The position numbers and the translations under genes are program-made. 64,000 bases of DNA, from NCBI GenBank assembly GCA_016718405.1, contig JADKDJ010000018.1:1-64000 (forward strand), in the 5' to 3' direction. Under the pieces are notes generated by a model. It did no database searches. It saw only the letters and a program-made list of their open reading frames with translations, and was not told where the DNA came from. This document shows positions 50,373 through 59,783 of this stretch, piece by piece (the first letter of the stretch is position 1; each line of letters begins with the position of its first letter). This stretch comes from Candidatus Rhodoferax odensensis. Lineage in GTDB: Bacteria; Pseudomonadota; Gammaproteobacteria; Burkholderiales; Burkholderiaceae_C.

Positions 50373-51047
50373 TCATTTCAGGGATTCCAGATGTTGCAGT
50401 TCGGCCAAAGTGTTGGCATTGAAGAAGGCGTGTGGATCGTCGCCGGCTTGGTCAAAAGGCACGATCACCGTTTGGTGCTGGGCGGTCCAGGCGTCAATTT
50501 TGCGGCCGCCGTGCTGAATGAAGTCGTTCAGGCTTTCCAGCAGGTCCGCACGCAGCAGGCAAAACACCGGCTGGGTGCGGGTGGCGGCCACGCCATTGCG
50601 ACCCGGTTCGGGGCCTGCGGCCATGGCAATCTGCGCGTCTTCGCGCGCCAGTGCCTGGGCCAGTCGCGGTATCAGGTCCAGCGGCAGTAGCGGGGTGTCA
50701 CATGGGGCGGTGACCAGGTACGGTGTTTCGCAGCGTTCCAGCCCGGTCAGAAAGCCTGCCAGCGGACCGGCGTAGTCGGGCACCGAATCGGGCCAGACCG
50801 TGGCGCCCAGTGATTCGTAGGCCGCCAGATTGCGGTTGGCGTTGACGATCAGCGGGCCGGTGTGGCCGCCCATTTGCAGGCGCGCCAGCGTGTGTAGCGC
50901 CAAAGGCAAGCCATTGAAGCTTTGCAGACCCTTGTCGATGCCGCCCATGCGCGAGCCCCGCCCACCGGCCAGGATCAGCGCGGTGATGTCTTCGGGAGGG
51001 ATGGATGGCGCCGCCGGGACCGACGTTGATGTGTTTGTGATTGTCAT
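50373..51047 (-). CDS. mobA: Molybdenum cofactor guanylyltransferase MobA
   Basis: 224 residues. It transfers GMP to Mo-MPT to make the bis-MGD form used by DMSO-reductase-family enzymes. The nucleotide site ALILAGGRGSRMGGIDKGLQ is intact, followed by GPLIVNANRN, YLVTAPCDTPLLPLDLIPRLA and PVFCLLRADLLESLNDFI. The N-terminal 18 residues are an extra Ser/Pro/Thr lead. Spacing to moaA is 12 bp and to moeA 33 bp. Confidence 0.94.
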   Translation of the reverse strand: MTITNTSTSVPAAPSIPPEDITALILAGGRGSRMGGIDKGLQSFNGLPLALHTLARLQMGGHTGPLIVNANRNLAAYESLGATVWPDSVPDYAGPLAGFLTGLERCETPYLVTAPCDTPLLPLDLIPRLAQALAREDAQIAMAAGPEPGRNGVAATRTQPVFCLLRADLLESLNDFIQHGGRKIDAWTAQHQTVIVPFDQAGDDPHAFFNANTLAELQHLESLK

Positions 51048-51059
51048 GTGAACCTGCGC

Positions 51060-52244
51060 TCAGCCTCCGATGTAACTCATTTCAACCCGGCGTCCGGCAT
51101 CGCTGGTGTCCGGTCCGAGCGCGCTACGTAGCTCCGAGTAGCGGTCGGTGCGGCCCTGCCAGATGTGCCCCAGCGCGCTGGCCAGGTCGGCATCCGACGC
51201 GCCAGCGCGCAGCAGCGCGCGCAGGTCATAGCCATTGGATGCGAATAGGCACAGGTAGAGCTTGCCTTCGGTCGAGAGGCGCGCGCGGTTGCAGTCGCCG
51301 CAAAAGGCCTGGGTCACGCTGCTGATGACACCGATCTCACCCGCGTTGGTGTCATGTTGGCCCTGGGCATCGGCATAACCCCAGCGCTCGGCGGTCTCGC
51401 CCGGTGCGCTGGGCTCAAGCTGGACCAGTGGCAGGTGCGACTGAATCAGATTGACCACCTCGGCCGAGGGCATTACTTCATCCATGCGCCAGCCGTTGGT
51501 GGCGCCCACGTCCATGTACTCGATGAAGCGCAGCACGATGCCGGTGCCGCGAAAATGCCTCGCCATTGGCAGGATTTCGTGCTCATTGGTGCCACGCTTG
51601 ACCACCATATTGATCTTCAGCCCCCCCGTGCCACGCCCTGCGCTGGGTCCGAAGCCAGCCTGACGTGCCGCATCGATGCCTTCGAGCACGTCGCTGACGG
51701 GAAAGTCCACGTCATTCATGCGCCGAAACACCGCATCGTCGAGCCCGTCCAGGCTGACCGTGATGCGTTGCAGCCCGGCCGCACGCAGGCTGGCGGCCTT
51801 GCGCGCCAGCAGCGAGCCATTGGTGGTGAGAGTCAGGTCCAGCGCATGACCATCAGGCGTGCGCAACTCGGCAAGTTGCCCGATCAATTGCTCGATGTTT
51901 TTGCGCAACAGGGGTTCGCCCCCGGTTAGGCGAATTTTCTGCACGCCATGCGCCACGAACAGGCGCGCCAGACGCGTGATTTCTTCAAACGACAGCAGCG
52001 AGGCGTGCGGCAGGTAGGCGTAGTCCTTGTCGAACACCTCTTTGGGCATGCAGTAGTTGCAGCGGAAGTTGCAGCGGTCAGTCACGCTGATGCGCAGGTC
52101 ACGCAGCCCACGTCCCAACTGGTCGCGCAGCGAACCCACTGGCAGCATTCGGCCAGTGGCCTCAAGGGCTGCCCGGGGCAGCGGCAATGGGCCGCGGCGC
52201 TGGTCCACCAGAGGCACGACGCGGGGAGTATTTGGCTCGGACAT
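51060..52244 (-). CDS. moaA: GTP 3',8-cyclase MoaA
   Basis: Radical-SAM enzyme that starts molybdopterin synthesis from GTP. Start ATG 52244 (MSEPNTPRVVPLVDQRRGPLPLP) is chosen over upstream in-frame codons, which encode unlikely Pro/Cys-rich sequence. 394 residues. The CNFRCNYCMP SAM cluster is complete (CxxxCxxC). LTGGEPLLRK, TLTTNGSLL and ITVSLDGLDD follow, and the C-terminal cluster is FCGDCNRARLSTEGKLYLCLF. An intact C-terminal GG (SYIGG) is present. 75 bp separate it from the divergent TonB receptor start. Confidence 0.95.
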   Translation of the reverse strand: MSEPNTPRVVPLVDQRRGPLPLPRAALEATGRMLPVGSLRDQLGRGLRDLRISVTDRCNFRCNYCMPKEVFDKDYAYLPHASLLSFEEITRLARLFVAHGVQKIRLTGGEPLLRKNIEQLIGQLAELRTPDGHALDLTLTTNGSLLARKAASLRAAGLQRITVSLDGLDDAVFRRMNDVDFPVSDVLEGIDAARQAGFGPSAGRGTGGLKINMVVKRGTNEHEILPMARHFRGTGIVLRFIEYMDVGATNGWRMDEVMPSAEVVNLIQSHLPLVQLEPSAPGETAERWGYADAQGQHDTNAGEIGVISSVTQAFCGDCNRARLSTEGKLYLCLFASNGYDLRALLRAGASDADLASALGHIWQGRTDRYSELRSALGPDTSDAGRRVEMSYIGG

Positions 52245-52318
52245 GGTGCTATTGTCCACTGCTTGAGGCACACTGTTCCCATTGGGCGGGCAGGGGCTTT
52301 GCAAGGGAGTGGACGGTG

Positions 52319-54256
52319 ATGGGCATGGGCAAACGCGGGCGGGTTGGAGCGGCACTGGTGGCCGTGGTGGCGGTGCTTGCGCAGGCGCAGCCTGCGCTGG
52401 TGGTGTCGGAGCAGGACTACCTGGCGGAAGTACCGATGGTGCTGTCGGTGGCGCGCCTGCCGCAGCGTCTGGATGAGACGCCGGGGGCGGTCACGATTCT
52501 GGATCGCCACTGGATTCGTCAGTCCGGTGCCCGCGACCTGGCTGACCTGTTGCGATTGGTGCCCGGGTTTCAGAGCAGCACTTCGTTTGCGGGTGACATG
52601 CAGCAAGCCACCTACCATGGCGGGGCGAGTGAATTCGCCAACCGACTGCAGGTGATGGTCGATGGTCGCTCGGTCTATTCGGTATACCTGCTGGGCAGTT
52701 CCGGGCTCGGGCTGCAAACACTGACGCTGGAAGATATTGAGCGGGTCGAGGTACTGCGTGGCTCCAACTCGGCAGCGTACGGCGCGCGCGCCTTTCTGGG
52801 TGTGGTGAACATCATTAGCCGTGACACCAAGGATACGCAGGGTCTCGCGCTGAGCGTCACTGGCGGGCAAAACGAGCTGCGCGATGTGTCGCTGAGATGG
52901 GGCCACGTGGACAACGGCCTGGGCCTGCGAGTGGCGGCTGATCAGCGCGGTGACGGCGGTTTGGTTGGCGCTGGCGGGCCGACACGGGTCAGGCGTCTCA
53001 ACACCCAGGCGCAGCTGCGCCTGAATCACCGCGATGAGCTGGAGTTACGCGCCGGCACCGTCGACGTGTTGGCCACCCGCGGTTTTGCCGGGCGCGAAGG
53101 CAATCCGGTGCGCCAGCGAAGCGACAGTGCCCAGCACTGGCAGATGGATTGGCGCCGCACGATTGACGCGGACGAGGAAATCACCGCGCGTGCGTCACTG
53201 TCGCGGGAACGCTATGTCGATCATTTTCCGTATGCGCCGGTGCCAGGCTTTGAGATCGATTTTGGTGGGCGCTCCGCCGACCAATCCCTGCTGGTGCAGC
53301 ATACCGCGCGCTACAACGCCGCCCTGCGCACGGTCTGGGGTGCAGAATATCGCCGCGAGCAGGTTCGCTCGATGCCGATCTATAACCGGCCCGACGCCAT
53401 TCGCACCGAGTTCTTTCGCTTGTTTGGCAACGCTGAGTGGCAGCCAGCGCCGAACTGGATGCTCAACGCTGGTGGATTGGCAGAGCACAGCAGCCTCAGT
53501 GGGGACACGGTTGCGCCGCGGTTGGCGTTGAACTGGCGCGTCGCGGCGGGTCACACGCTCCGGTTTGGTGTGTCCAAGGCATTTCGGCCGCCAAGCATGT
53601 ACGAGAAGCATGCCGACACACGTTATTTTCATCCGGTTACCCATGCCTTGCTTGACGTCACGGCGTTGGCAACTGGCCATGTCGGGCCTGAAAGCGTGCT
53701 CGCGCGCGAACTGGGTTATCTGGTCGACTGGCCCGGCGCCGCCATCAAGGCGGACCTTCGGGTCTTCCATGAAAGAGTGTCCGATGTGATCGATGCCTTT
53801 CGCGTGCCGCCGGCGGACGCCCGTCGGCCGTACGACTACGTCAACCAGGATAGCTTTCAGATCCGCGGTTTGGAGTATCAGTTGTCTTGGCGGCCCTGGC
53901 CCGGCGGTGACTTGATGCTCAACCAGACCTTCACGCGGATTTCAGGATCCATCGAGAACGATACCCTGCGGGGTGCCCCCGAGAACGCCCGCTCCTTGGT
54001 GCTGATGCACACGCTTACCGGTGGTTCGCAGGCCAGTATGAGCTACAACAAGAGCAGCACGGCGGTGCTTCAGGGGTCCTATAAGCTGGCCACCAAAGAA
54101 CGGCTCGACCTGCGCCTGGCCTGGCCGTTTAGGCTGGGTCCCAGCAAGGCGGAGCTGGCCTTGGTGGTGCAAAACCTCGGACCCGCCTATCTGGATTACG
54201 ATCCGCTGTTTTCATTCCACCGCCAGGCGTTTGTGACGCTGCGTGTTCTGCCCTGA
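52319..54256 (+). CDS. TonB-dependent outer-membrane receptor
   Basis: 645 residues from ATG 52319 (MGMGKRGRVGAALVAVVAVLAQAQP, a signal peptide). The plug domain is DETPGAVTILDRHWIRQSGARDLADLLRLVPGF, QVMVDGRSVYSVYL and LTLEDIERVEVLRGSNSAAYGARAFLGVVNIISRD, followed by a beta-barrel with repeated aromatic strands. FGVSKAFRPPSMYEKH is the usual barrel motif, and the protein ends in a terminal strand FVTLRVLP. No obvious N-terminal signalling extension for a FecR partner and no clear TonB box. Next genes are a binding protein and a sensor kinase. Confidence 0.9.
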   Translation: MGMGKRGRVGAALVAVVAVLAQAQPALVVSEQDYLAEVPMVLSVARLPQRLDETPGAVTILDRHWIRQSGARDLADLLRLVPGFQSSTSFAGDMQQATYHGGASEFANRLQVMVDGRSVYSVYLLGSSGLGLQTLTLEDIERVEVLRGSNSAAYGARAFLGVVNIISRDTKDTQGLALSVTGGQNELRDVSLRWGHVDNGLGLRVAADQRGDGGLVGAGGPTRVRRLNTQAQLRLNHRDELELRAGTVDVLATRGFAGREGNPVRQRSDSAQHWQMDWRRTIDADEEITARASLSRERYVDHFPYAPVPGFEIDFGGRSADQSLLVQHTARYNAALRTVWGAEYRREQVRSMPIYNRPDAIRTEFFRLFGNAEWQPAPNWMLNAGGLAEHSSLSGDTVAPRLALNWRVAAGHTLRFGVSKAFRPPSMYEKHADTRYFHPVTHALLDVTALATGHVGPESVLARELGYLVDWPGAAIKADLRVFHERVSDVIDAFRVPPADARRPYDYVNQDSFQIRGLEYQLSWRPWPGGDLMLNQTFTRISGSIENDTLRGAPENARSLVLMHTLTGGSQASMSYNKSSTAVLQGSYKLATKERLDLRLAWPFRLGPSKAELALVVQNLGPAYLDYDPLFSFHRQAFVTLRVLP

Positions 54257-54278
54257 GCGCCAGGCATTGGGAGTGACT

Positions 54279-55208
54279 GTGCGCAGATTCGTGTTGCGTC
54301 TGGCCCTGTGCCTGCTTGCGGCCGGTGGACCCGCCTTCGCGGCGGAGCCAGCCGTGGTGCTGGTCAGCAGTGAAACGGGCCCCGCTTATGCGCAATTGGT
54401 CGAGGCGACGACGGCAGAGCTGGAGCGCGTCGGGGTGGCCCGTGATGGGGTGCGGCACATGACGCTGGCTGATTTCCAGGAAGGCGAGCGACCGACACCC
54501 AAGCTGTTCGTGGCGCTCGGGGTGCGCGCGGCTACGGCGCTGGCGCAAACGGACGAGCGCATCCCGCTGCTGTGCACCTTGCTGCCACGCACCAGCTTTG
54601 AGCGCATCGTGCAGGAGTCCGGTCGCAGGCCCTCCAGCCAGTTCTCGGCGATCTACCTGGATCAGCCGTTGTCGCGCCAGCTCGAACTGGTGCGCCAACT
54701 GCTGCCCCAGGCCAGGCGAGTCGGCGTGTTGTGGGGCGAGGCTTCCATCACACAGCAGGGGCCACTGGAGGCGGCCGCCGCCAGCCGCGGCCTGCGCGTG
54801 GTGTCGGCGCGGGTTGAGCCGGGCCAAGCGCTGTTTCCGGCCCTGCAAAAGGTGTTGGAAGGGGCCGACGTGCTGCTGGCGCTGGCCGATCCGCAGATCT
54901 ACCACGGCGGCAGCATCCAGAATATCTTGTTGGGTTCGGTCAGGGTCAGGGTGCCGGTGGTGGCGTTTTCGCACGCTTATGTGAAAGCCGGTGCCTTGGC
55001 GGCGGTCTATTCGACGCCTGCGCAGATAGGGCTGCAGGCTGCAGCGATGACGCGCGCCGTGCTGCAAGGGCGTGGTCTGCCCAGCGCGCCGCAGTATGCA
55101 AGGGAGTTCGAAGTCAGCGTCAACCTGCCGGTGGCCCATGCGTTGGCTCTGCCGGTGGATGCATCGACGCTACTGGCGCGCCTGCGCTCGCTGGAGCGTG
55201 CACCATGA
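54279..55208 (+). CDS. ABC_sub_bind-like periplasmic protein (PF04392-type)
   Basis: 309 residues. A GTG at 54279 is preferred since GGGAG lies 6 bp ahead; GTG 54273 is also possible. A signal peptide (LRLALCLLAAGGPAFAAEP) leads a two-lobe fold: VVLVSSETGPAYAQLVEATTAELERVG, PKLFVALGVRAATALAQ, RQLLPQARRVGVLWGE, ALQKVLEGADVLLALADPQIY and VVAFSHAYVKAGALAAVYSTPAQIGLQAA. No ABC permease or ATPase adjoins it. It overlaps the kinase gene by 4 bp, which suggests a sensing rather than transport role (inference). Confidence 0.78.
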   Translation: MRRFVLRLALCLLAAGGPAFAAEPAVVLVSSETGPAYAQLVEATTAELERVGVARDGVRHMTLADFQEGERPTPKLFVALGVRAATALAQTDERIPLLCTLLPRTSFERIVQESGRRPSSQFSAIYLDQPLSRQLELVRQLLPQARRVGVLWGEASITQQGPLEAAAASRGLRVVSARVEPGQALFPALQKVLEGADVLLALADPQIYHGGSIQNILLGSVRVRVPVVAFSHAYVKAGALAAVYSTPAQIGLQAAAMTRAVLQGRGLPSAPQYAREFEVSVNLPVAHALALPVDASTLLARLRSLERAP

Positions 55209-57163
55209 AAGTGGTCTTCGACATCCGCAGCCGCATGTTGGTGGCGGCGCTGTTACCGGTGACGCTGGTCGCATTGGTGATGGCTGTTGTACTGTTGCGC
55301 GGTCGCGCGGTGGACATTGCCGAAGCACACGATCAACGTGCCCGTGCCCTGATTCGGCAAATGGCCGCCGCCAGTGAGTTCGGCCTGTTCAGCGCCAACA
55401 GTGCCAGCCTGCAGGCGATTGTCGGGGGGGCCATACGCCAGCCCGATGTGCGCGCGGTGCAGATTGTGGATGCGCGCGGCCAAGTGCTGGCCAGCAGTGG
55501 CGGCTTCGATTTTGGCACGATGCCAAACTTAGGCGCCGACGAGGCCTTGCTCAGCGAGATGAAGCCCAACAGCGACGTGCTGGTGCAGCCGGTGCGGGCG
55601 ACCCAGGTCAACATTGACGACTTGTTTGAGCGCTCGCCCACGGAGCCCCAGCGCGAGGCGGCGCCCTTGGGTCACGTGGTGATGGTGTTTTCTCGCGACA
55701 GCGTTTCCCAGCGTGCGCGCGACATGCTCTGGCTTGGTCTGCTCGTGACGATGGGCGGCGTCGTGCTCGGCGGCTGGCTCGCCCTGCGCCTGGCGCGCAG
55801 CGTGAACCAGCCTGTGCTGCGCATGGCGACCATGATCGAGCGAATCGGACAGGGTGAGCTGTTCGTTCGCGGTCCCGTGCTGGCAAGCGACCCCATGAGT
55901 CAGGTACAGCGCGGGCTCAACGAGATGGCCGCCCGCCTCGAATCGAGTCGCAGGGAACTGAGCCAGCGCATTGCGGCGGCAACCTTCGAACTGCGTGAGA
56001 AAAAGGAGGAGGCCGAAGCGGCCACGCAAGCCAAGTCGCGCTTCCTCGCCGCGGCCAGCCACGACCTGCGCCAGCCCCTGCACGCGCTGGGCATGTTTGT
56101 AGCAAGGCTGTCGCAGTTGCCCATGGACGAACAGACCCGCCAACTGGTGGGCAGTCTCGAAGCGTCGGTGCTGGCGATGCAAAACCTGCTCGATGCGTTA
56201 CTGGATGTGTCGCGCCTGGAGGCCGAGTCGGTCAAGATCCGCGTGCGACCGATGGCGGTCAGTGAGTTGTTTGACCAGCTGCGTGAAACCTTGTCGGCGA
56301 CTGCCACAGCAAAGGGTTTGCGATTGCGGGTTCGGCCCAGCGCGACGTGGATCCTGAGCGACCCATCGCTGCTGCATCGGGTTCTGCTCAACCTGGTGGG
56401 CAACGCCATCCGCTATACCGATGTCGGCACCGTGCTGTTGGCCTGTCGTCCGTGGGGCGATGGGCGCCTGGCGCGCATTGAGGTGTGGGACAGCGGCATC
56501 GGCATTGCGCCCGAGCATCAGGCCGAGGTGTTCAAGGAGTTTTTTCAGGTCGGCAATCCACAGCGCAACCGAGAGCAGGGGCTGGGCCTGGGGCTCAACA
56601 TCGTGCAACGCACCACCCGCTTGCTGGGGCACCGCCTGCATCTGCGATCCGAACTGGGCTGCGGCACGCGGTTCACGATCGAGGTGCCGGTCGTGGCGCC
56701 ATCCGATCATCGGCTTGCGCCGCCGGTCCCGGCGCCTGCGATGGTGGGTGAGCAGTTTGACGGTCTGAAGGTGCTGGTGGTGGAGGACGACGCGCTGGCC
56801 AGCGAAGGTTTGGGCAGCTTGTTGCAGTCCTGGGGTTGCCAGACGCGGCAGGTCGACGGCTTGGCAGCGGCACTGGAGCTGGTGGCCAGCGGGTGGCAAC
56901 CCGCCGTCATCGTGAGCGACTTTCGCTTGCGTGACGCCGAGCACGGGGTTGAGACCGTGCGGCGCCTGCGACTGGCCATCGGTAGCCCGGTGCCGGCCTG
57001 CCTGATGAGCGGCGACACCAGTCCCGAGTTGATTCACCTGTCACACCAGGCCGGTCTGACGCTGCTGTTCAAGCCCGTGCGCCCCGCCAAGCTGCGCAGC
57101 CTGTTGCGCAAGCTGGTGGCGCCTGGGCCAAGGGATGCTTCGCCGGGGGAGGGTAGGGTTTAG
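55205..57163 (+). CDS. Hybrid sensor histidine kinase with C-terminal receiver
   Basis: 652 residues. Membrane helices at about 11-32 and 174-196 enclose a periplasmic domain of about 140 residues. HAMP-like linker and coiled coil (200-275) follow, then HisKA with H286 in AAASHDLRQPLHALGMF. HATPase_c has NLVGNAIRYTD (N), VWDSGIGIAPEHQ (G1) and GLGLGLNIVQ (G2). The C-terminal receiver (about 518-640) has VVEDDA, VSDFRL (phospho-Asp) and FKPVRPAKL. Co-transcribed with the binding protein. It converges with a LuxR-type regulator 34 bp away, which is its likely partner. Confidence 0.92.
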   Translation: MKVVFDIRSRMLVAALLPVTLVALVMAVVLLRGRAVDIAEAHDQRARALIRQMAAASEFGLFSANSASLQAIVGGAIRQPDVRAVQIVDARGQVLASSGGFDFGTMPNLGADEALLSEMKPNSDVLVQPVRATQVNIDDLFERSPTEPQREAAPLGHVVMVFSRDSVSQRARDMLWLGLLVTMGGVVLGGWLALRLARSVNQPVLRMATMIERIGQGELFVRGPVLASDPMSQVQRGLNEMAARLESSRRELSQRIAAATFELREKKEEAEAATQAKSRFLAAASHDLRQPLHALGMFVARLSQLPMDEQTRQLVGSLEASVLAMQNLLDALLDVSRLEAESVKIRVRPMAVSELFDQLRETLSATATAKGLRLRVRPSATWILSDPSLLHRVLLNLVGNAIRYTDVGTVLLACRPWGDGRLARIEVWDSGIGIAPEHQAEVFKEFFQVGNPQRNREQGLGLGLNIVQRTTRLLGHRLHLRSELGCGTRFTIEVPVVAPSDHRLAPPVPAPAMVGEQFDGLKVLVVEDDALASEGLGSLLQSWGCQTRQVDGLAAALELVASGWQPAVIVSDFRLRDAEHGVETVRRLRLAIGSPVPACLMSGDTSPELIHLSHQAGLTLLFKPVRPAKLRSLLRKLVAPGPRDASPGEGRV

Positions 57164-57197
57164 GGGCTGTTCTTTTCAACACGCCCCCTGCGGCCGA

Positions 57198-57857
57198 TCA
57201 GCTTGTGGCCGATCGACTGCCCGCCACATAGCCATGCCGCTCTGCGGCCAGCACCGCTTGGGTACGGGTTTGCACGTCGAAGCGGCGCAGGATGGCGGTG
57301 ACGTGGTTCTTGACGGTTTCTTCGGACAGATGAAGCTTGGCGCTGATCTGGCGGTTGGTGCGCCCATCCAGCAGTTCAAGCAGCACCAGTTCCTGGCGAC
57401 GGGTTAGCAGCGCGGGCGCCTGACCACCTGTGCCGCTGGCACCCAGCGGTGCCGGCCCACTCTCACTGACGCCGTCGGCGGGCCTGTAAACACCTCCGGC
57501 CAGCACCAGCCTGACTACCGACAACAACTCGCTGCTCAGGCCCGACTTGGTCACGAAACCGGCCGCGCCACGATCCATCACCCGTCGCATCGTCTGTGGG
57601 CTGGCCGAGCCGGACAGAATGATGATCGGCAGCTCCGGGTGGCGCTGGGCAAAGATGTCCAATGCGGCCAGGCCATTCATGTCGGGCAGATGGTAGTCCA
57701 GCAGCACCAGATCAAGGTCGGGGTGCAGCGCGGCTTGGTCGAAGGCGCGTGTGCAATCGGGGGCATCGAGCACCTCGGGCGCTTCTTGCAGACCGGCCAG
57801 CACCTGGCGCAGCCCTTCGCGCACCAGCGCGTGATCGTCCACTACCAGGATCTTCAT
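57198..57857 (-). CDS. NarL/LuxR-family response regulator
   Basis: 219 residues. Receiver: MKILVVDDHALVREGLRQVL, phospho-Asp D54 in VLLDYHLPDMNG, ILSGSAS (Thr/Ser), K in FVTKSG. A flexible linker (about 125-150, Gly/Ser/Pro) leads to the LuxR helix-turn-helix LTRRQELVLLELLDGRTNRQISAKLHLSEETVKNHVTAILRRF. It is convergent with the hybrid kinase and probably its output. Targets are unknown; the TonB receptor operon is the nearest candidate. Confidence 0.92.
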   Translation of the reverse strand: MKILVVDDHALVREGLRQVLAGLQEAPEVLDAPDCTRAFDQAALHPDLDLVLLDYHLPDMNGLAALDIFAQRHPELPIIILSGSASPQTMRRVMDRGAAGFVTKSGLSSELLSVVRLVLAGGVYRPADGVSESGPAPLGASGTGGQAPALLTRRQELVLLELLDGRTNRQISAKLHLSEETVKNHVTAILRRFDVQTRTQAVLAAERHGYVAGSRSATS

Positions 57858-57908
57858 GGCGCGGGCCTCGATGTCTCGGCGTGGAAGGTGGGCATCCGGC
57901 GCATCGTC

Positions 57909-58670
57909 TCAGACACAGCGCGCTCCATCGACCTCGATGCACACGCCACTGATGAAGCTGGCCTCATCGCTGGCCAGATAGAGCACCGCGTTGGCCACAT
58001 CCAGCGCGCTGGAGAAGCGGCCCAAGGGAATGCTGGAGAGGAACTTGGCGCGCCGGGTATCGTCAAGCGGCCCACCGGCGAACTCGACCGACAAGCCGGT
58101 GTCCGGGTTGAACACCGGGTTGACACAGTTGACGCGGATGTTGTCGGTTCCCAGCTCGGCGGCCAACGATTTGGAGGTGACGATCACCGCGCCTTTGGAG
58201 CCGTTGTACCAGGTCAGACCCGGGCGTGGTCGGATGCCGGCCGTGGACGCAATGTTGATGAAGCAGCCACCGCCCTGGCGCCGGAACACCGGCGTGGCGT
58301 GAATCGTGGCGAGGTAGATGCTCTTGACGTTGACGCTGTAACAGCGGTCGAACTCTTCCTCGCTGACTTCGAGCGCAGGGCGGTTGCGGTGCGTCCATCC
58401 GGCGTTATTGACCATCACGTCCAGCACGCCATGGCGCTGCACCGCAGTGGCGACCAGCGCCTGGACCTGGTCAGTCTGCGTGACATCTGCCTGGAAGAAT
58501 GAAGCCCGCCCGCCTGCGGCGACGATCTGTGCCGCGACTTTCTGCCCAGACCGGGAATCTAGGTCGTTGACGATGACCTGGGCGCCTTCACTGGCCAGGC
58601 GCTTGGCAATGCCTGCGCCGATGCCGCCACCGGCACCGGTCACGATGATGGACTTGCCGTTTACACGCAT
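57909..58670 (-). CDS. Short-chain dehydrogenase/reductase, glucose-1-dehydrogenase/FabG-like
   Basis: 253 residues, classical SDR. NAD(P) site IIVTGAGGGIGAGIAKRLASEGAQV with Asp after the second strand (VNDLDS, suggests NAD preference). NNAGW follows, then the active-site Ser in ASTAG, and YNGSKGA (YxxxK). C-terminal: RFSSALDVANAVLYLASDEASFISGVCIEVDG. Substrate cannot be inferred. The next gene on its strand is the response regulator, 51 bp downstream, but functional linkage is not evident. Confidence 0.9.
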   Translation of the reverse strand: MRVNGKSIIVTGAGGGIGAGIAKRLASEGAQVIVNDLDSRSGQKVAAQIVAAGGRASFFQADVTQTDQVQALVATAVQRHGVLDVMVNNAGWTHRNRPALEVSEEEFDRCYSVNVKSIYLATIHATPVFRRQGGGCFINIASTAGIRPRPGLTWYNGSKGAVIVTSKSLAAELGTDNIRVNCVNPVFNPDTGLSVEFAGGPLDDTRRAKFLSSIPLGRFSSALDVANAVLYLASDEASFISGVCIEVDGARCV

Positions 58671-58797
58671 GGACGTTCTTCTTCGAGTGGGCGACCCGAT
58701 CGCTGCGCAAGCAAGGGTGCTGCGCAGGCCAACGGTTCATTGTCCCGCAAAAGCCCGCTGTTTCAAACAGGCACAAGGGCTGCATCTTGGTGAATAT

Positions 58798-59711
58798 TTA
58801 CCTTGCCTGGGCCAACTGCGATGCCTTAAGCAGGGCCGCGATTTGGGCATCCTTCTCCTGCCACAGCTGCTGCACCCATTGCGCAAAGGCCTCGCGCACG
58901 GCTGGGTCGCCCGCATAGTCGCCCTGTGCCAGTTGCTGCGGCACCGGCAGGCTACGCACCCGCACCACGATGCGACGCACCTTGCCCTGCAGGAAGTGCC
59001 AGAAGGTAGGCCGGCCATCGGGGTAGACGATGGTGACATCCAGAATCGCCTGGAACTTGTCTCCCATGGCATTGAGTGCCAGCGCGATGCCGCCAGCCTT
59101 GGGCCCGAGCAGGTGCCGATAGGGGATTGCTGGCGTTTGTGCTTCTCGACGGTGAAGCGCGTGCCTTCCAGAAAGTTCATCACGCTGGTGGGGATCAAGG
59201 CGTACTTTTCGCAGGCCTTGCGGGTGGTTTCCTGGTCCTTGCCGCGCATCTCGGGGTGTTGCTTGAGGTAAGCCTCGCTGTGTCGGCGCATGAAAGGGAA
59301 CTCCAGCGCCCACCAGGCCAGGCCCATCACCGGCACCCAGATCAGCTCATGCTTGAGGAAGAACTTCAACAACGGGATGCGCCGGTTGAGCAGATGCTGC
59401 AACACCAGAATGTCAACCCACGATTGGTGATTGCAGTTGACCAGGTACCAACTGCGGTACTTCAGATCCTCTAAGCCTTGCACATCCCAGGTGGTGCGCT
59501 GCGTCAGCGCCATCCAGCCACTGTTGCAACTGATCCAGGCCTCGGCGATGGCCAGCAGCACCGGGTCGATGTGCAGCCGCACCGCCTTGATCGGGATCAG
59601 CAGCTTGACGACTGCCACCAACAGCAGGATGGGTACCCAGAACAGGGCGTTGATCACCATCAGCAGGGTGGCGAGCGTGGCGATCAGAGGTGTTGGCAGG
59701 AAACTGAGCAT
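58798..59711 (-). pseudogene. YihG-like membrane acyltransferase (PlsC domain), one frameshift
   Basis: It starts MLSFLPTPLIATLATLLMVINALFWVPILLLVAVVKLLIP (two helices). The PlsC-type active site is WYLVNCNHQSWVDILVLQHLL (NHxxxxD), then LKFFLKHELIWVPVMGLAWWALEFPFMRRHS and FLEGTRFT (EGTR). One base is lost near 59125. The other frame continues GPKAGGIALALNAMGDKFQAILDVTIVYPDG and VRRIVVRVRSLPVPQQL to LAQAR. About 304 residues when repaired. Acyl transfer to a lysophospholipid is the family role; acceptor unknown. Confidence 0.88.
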
Positions 59712-59783
59712 GGGCAAGGGGCTGGGTGGCGCGATGTGTCGAATTGTCGGTGCATTCCTCGGCACGCTCGCTGGCTTTTGGAA

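Noticed and set aside
52245..52318. Molybdenum-cofactor riboswitch before moaA
   Set aside because: Only 74 bp separate the divergent starts and no element of the needed size or pattern fits.
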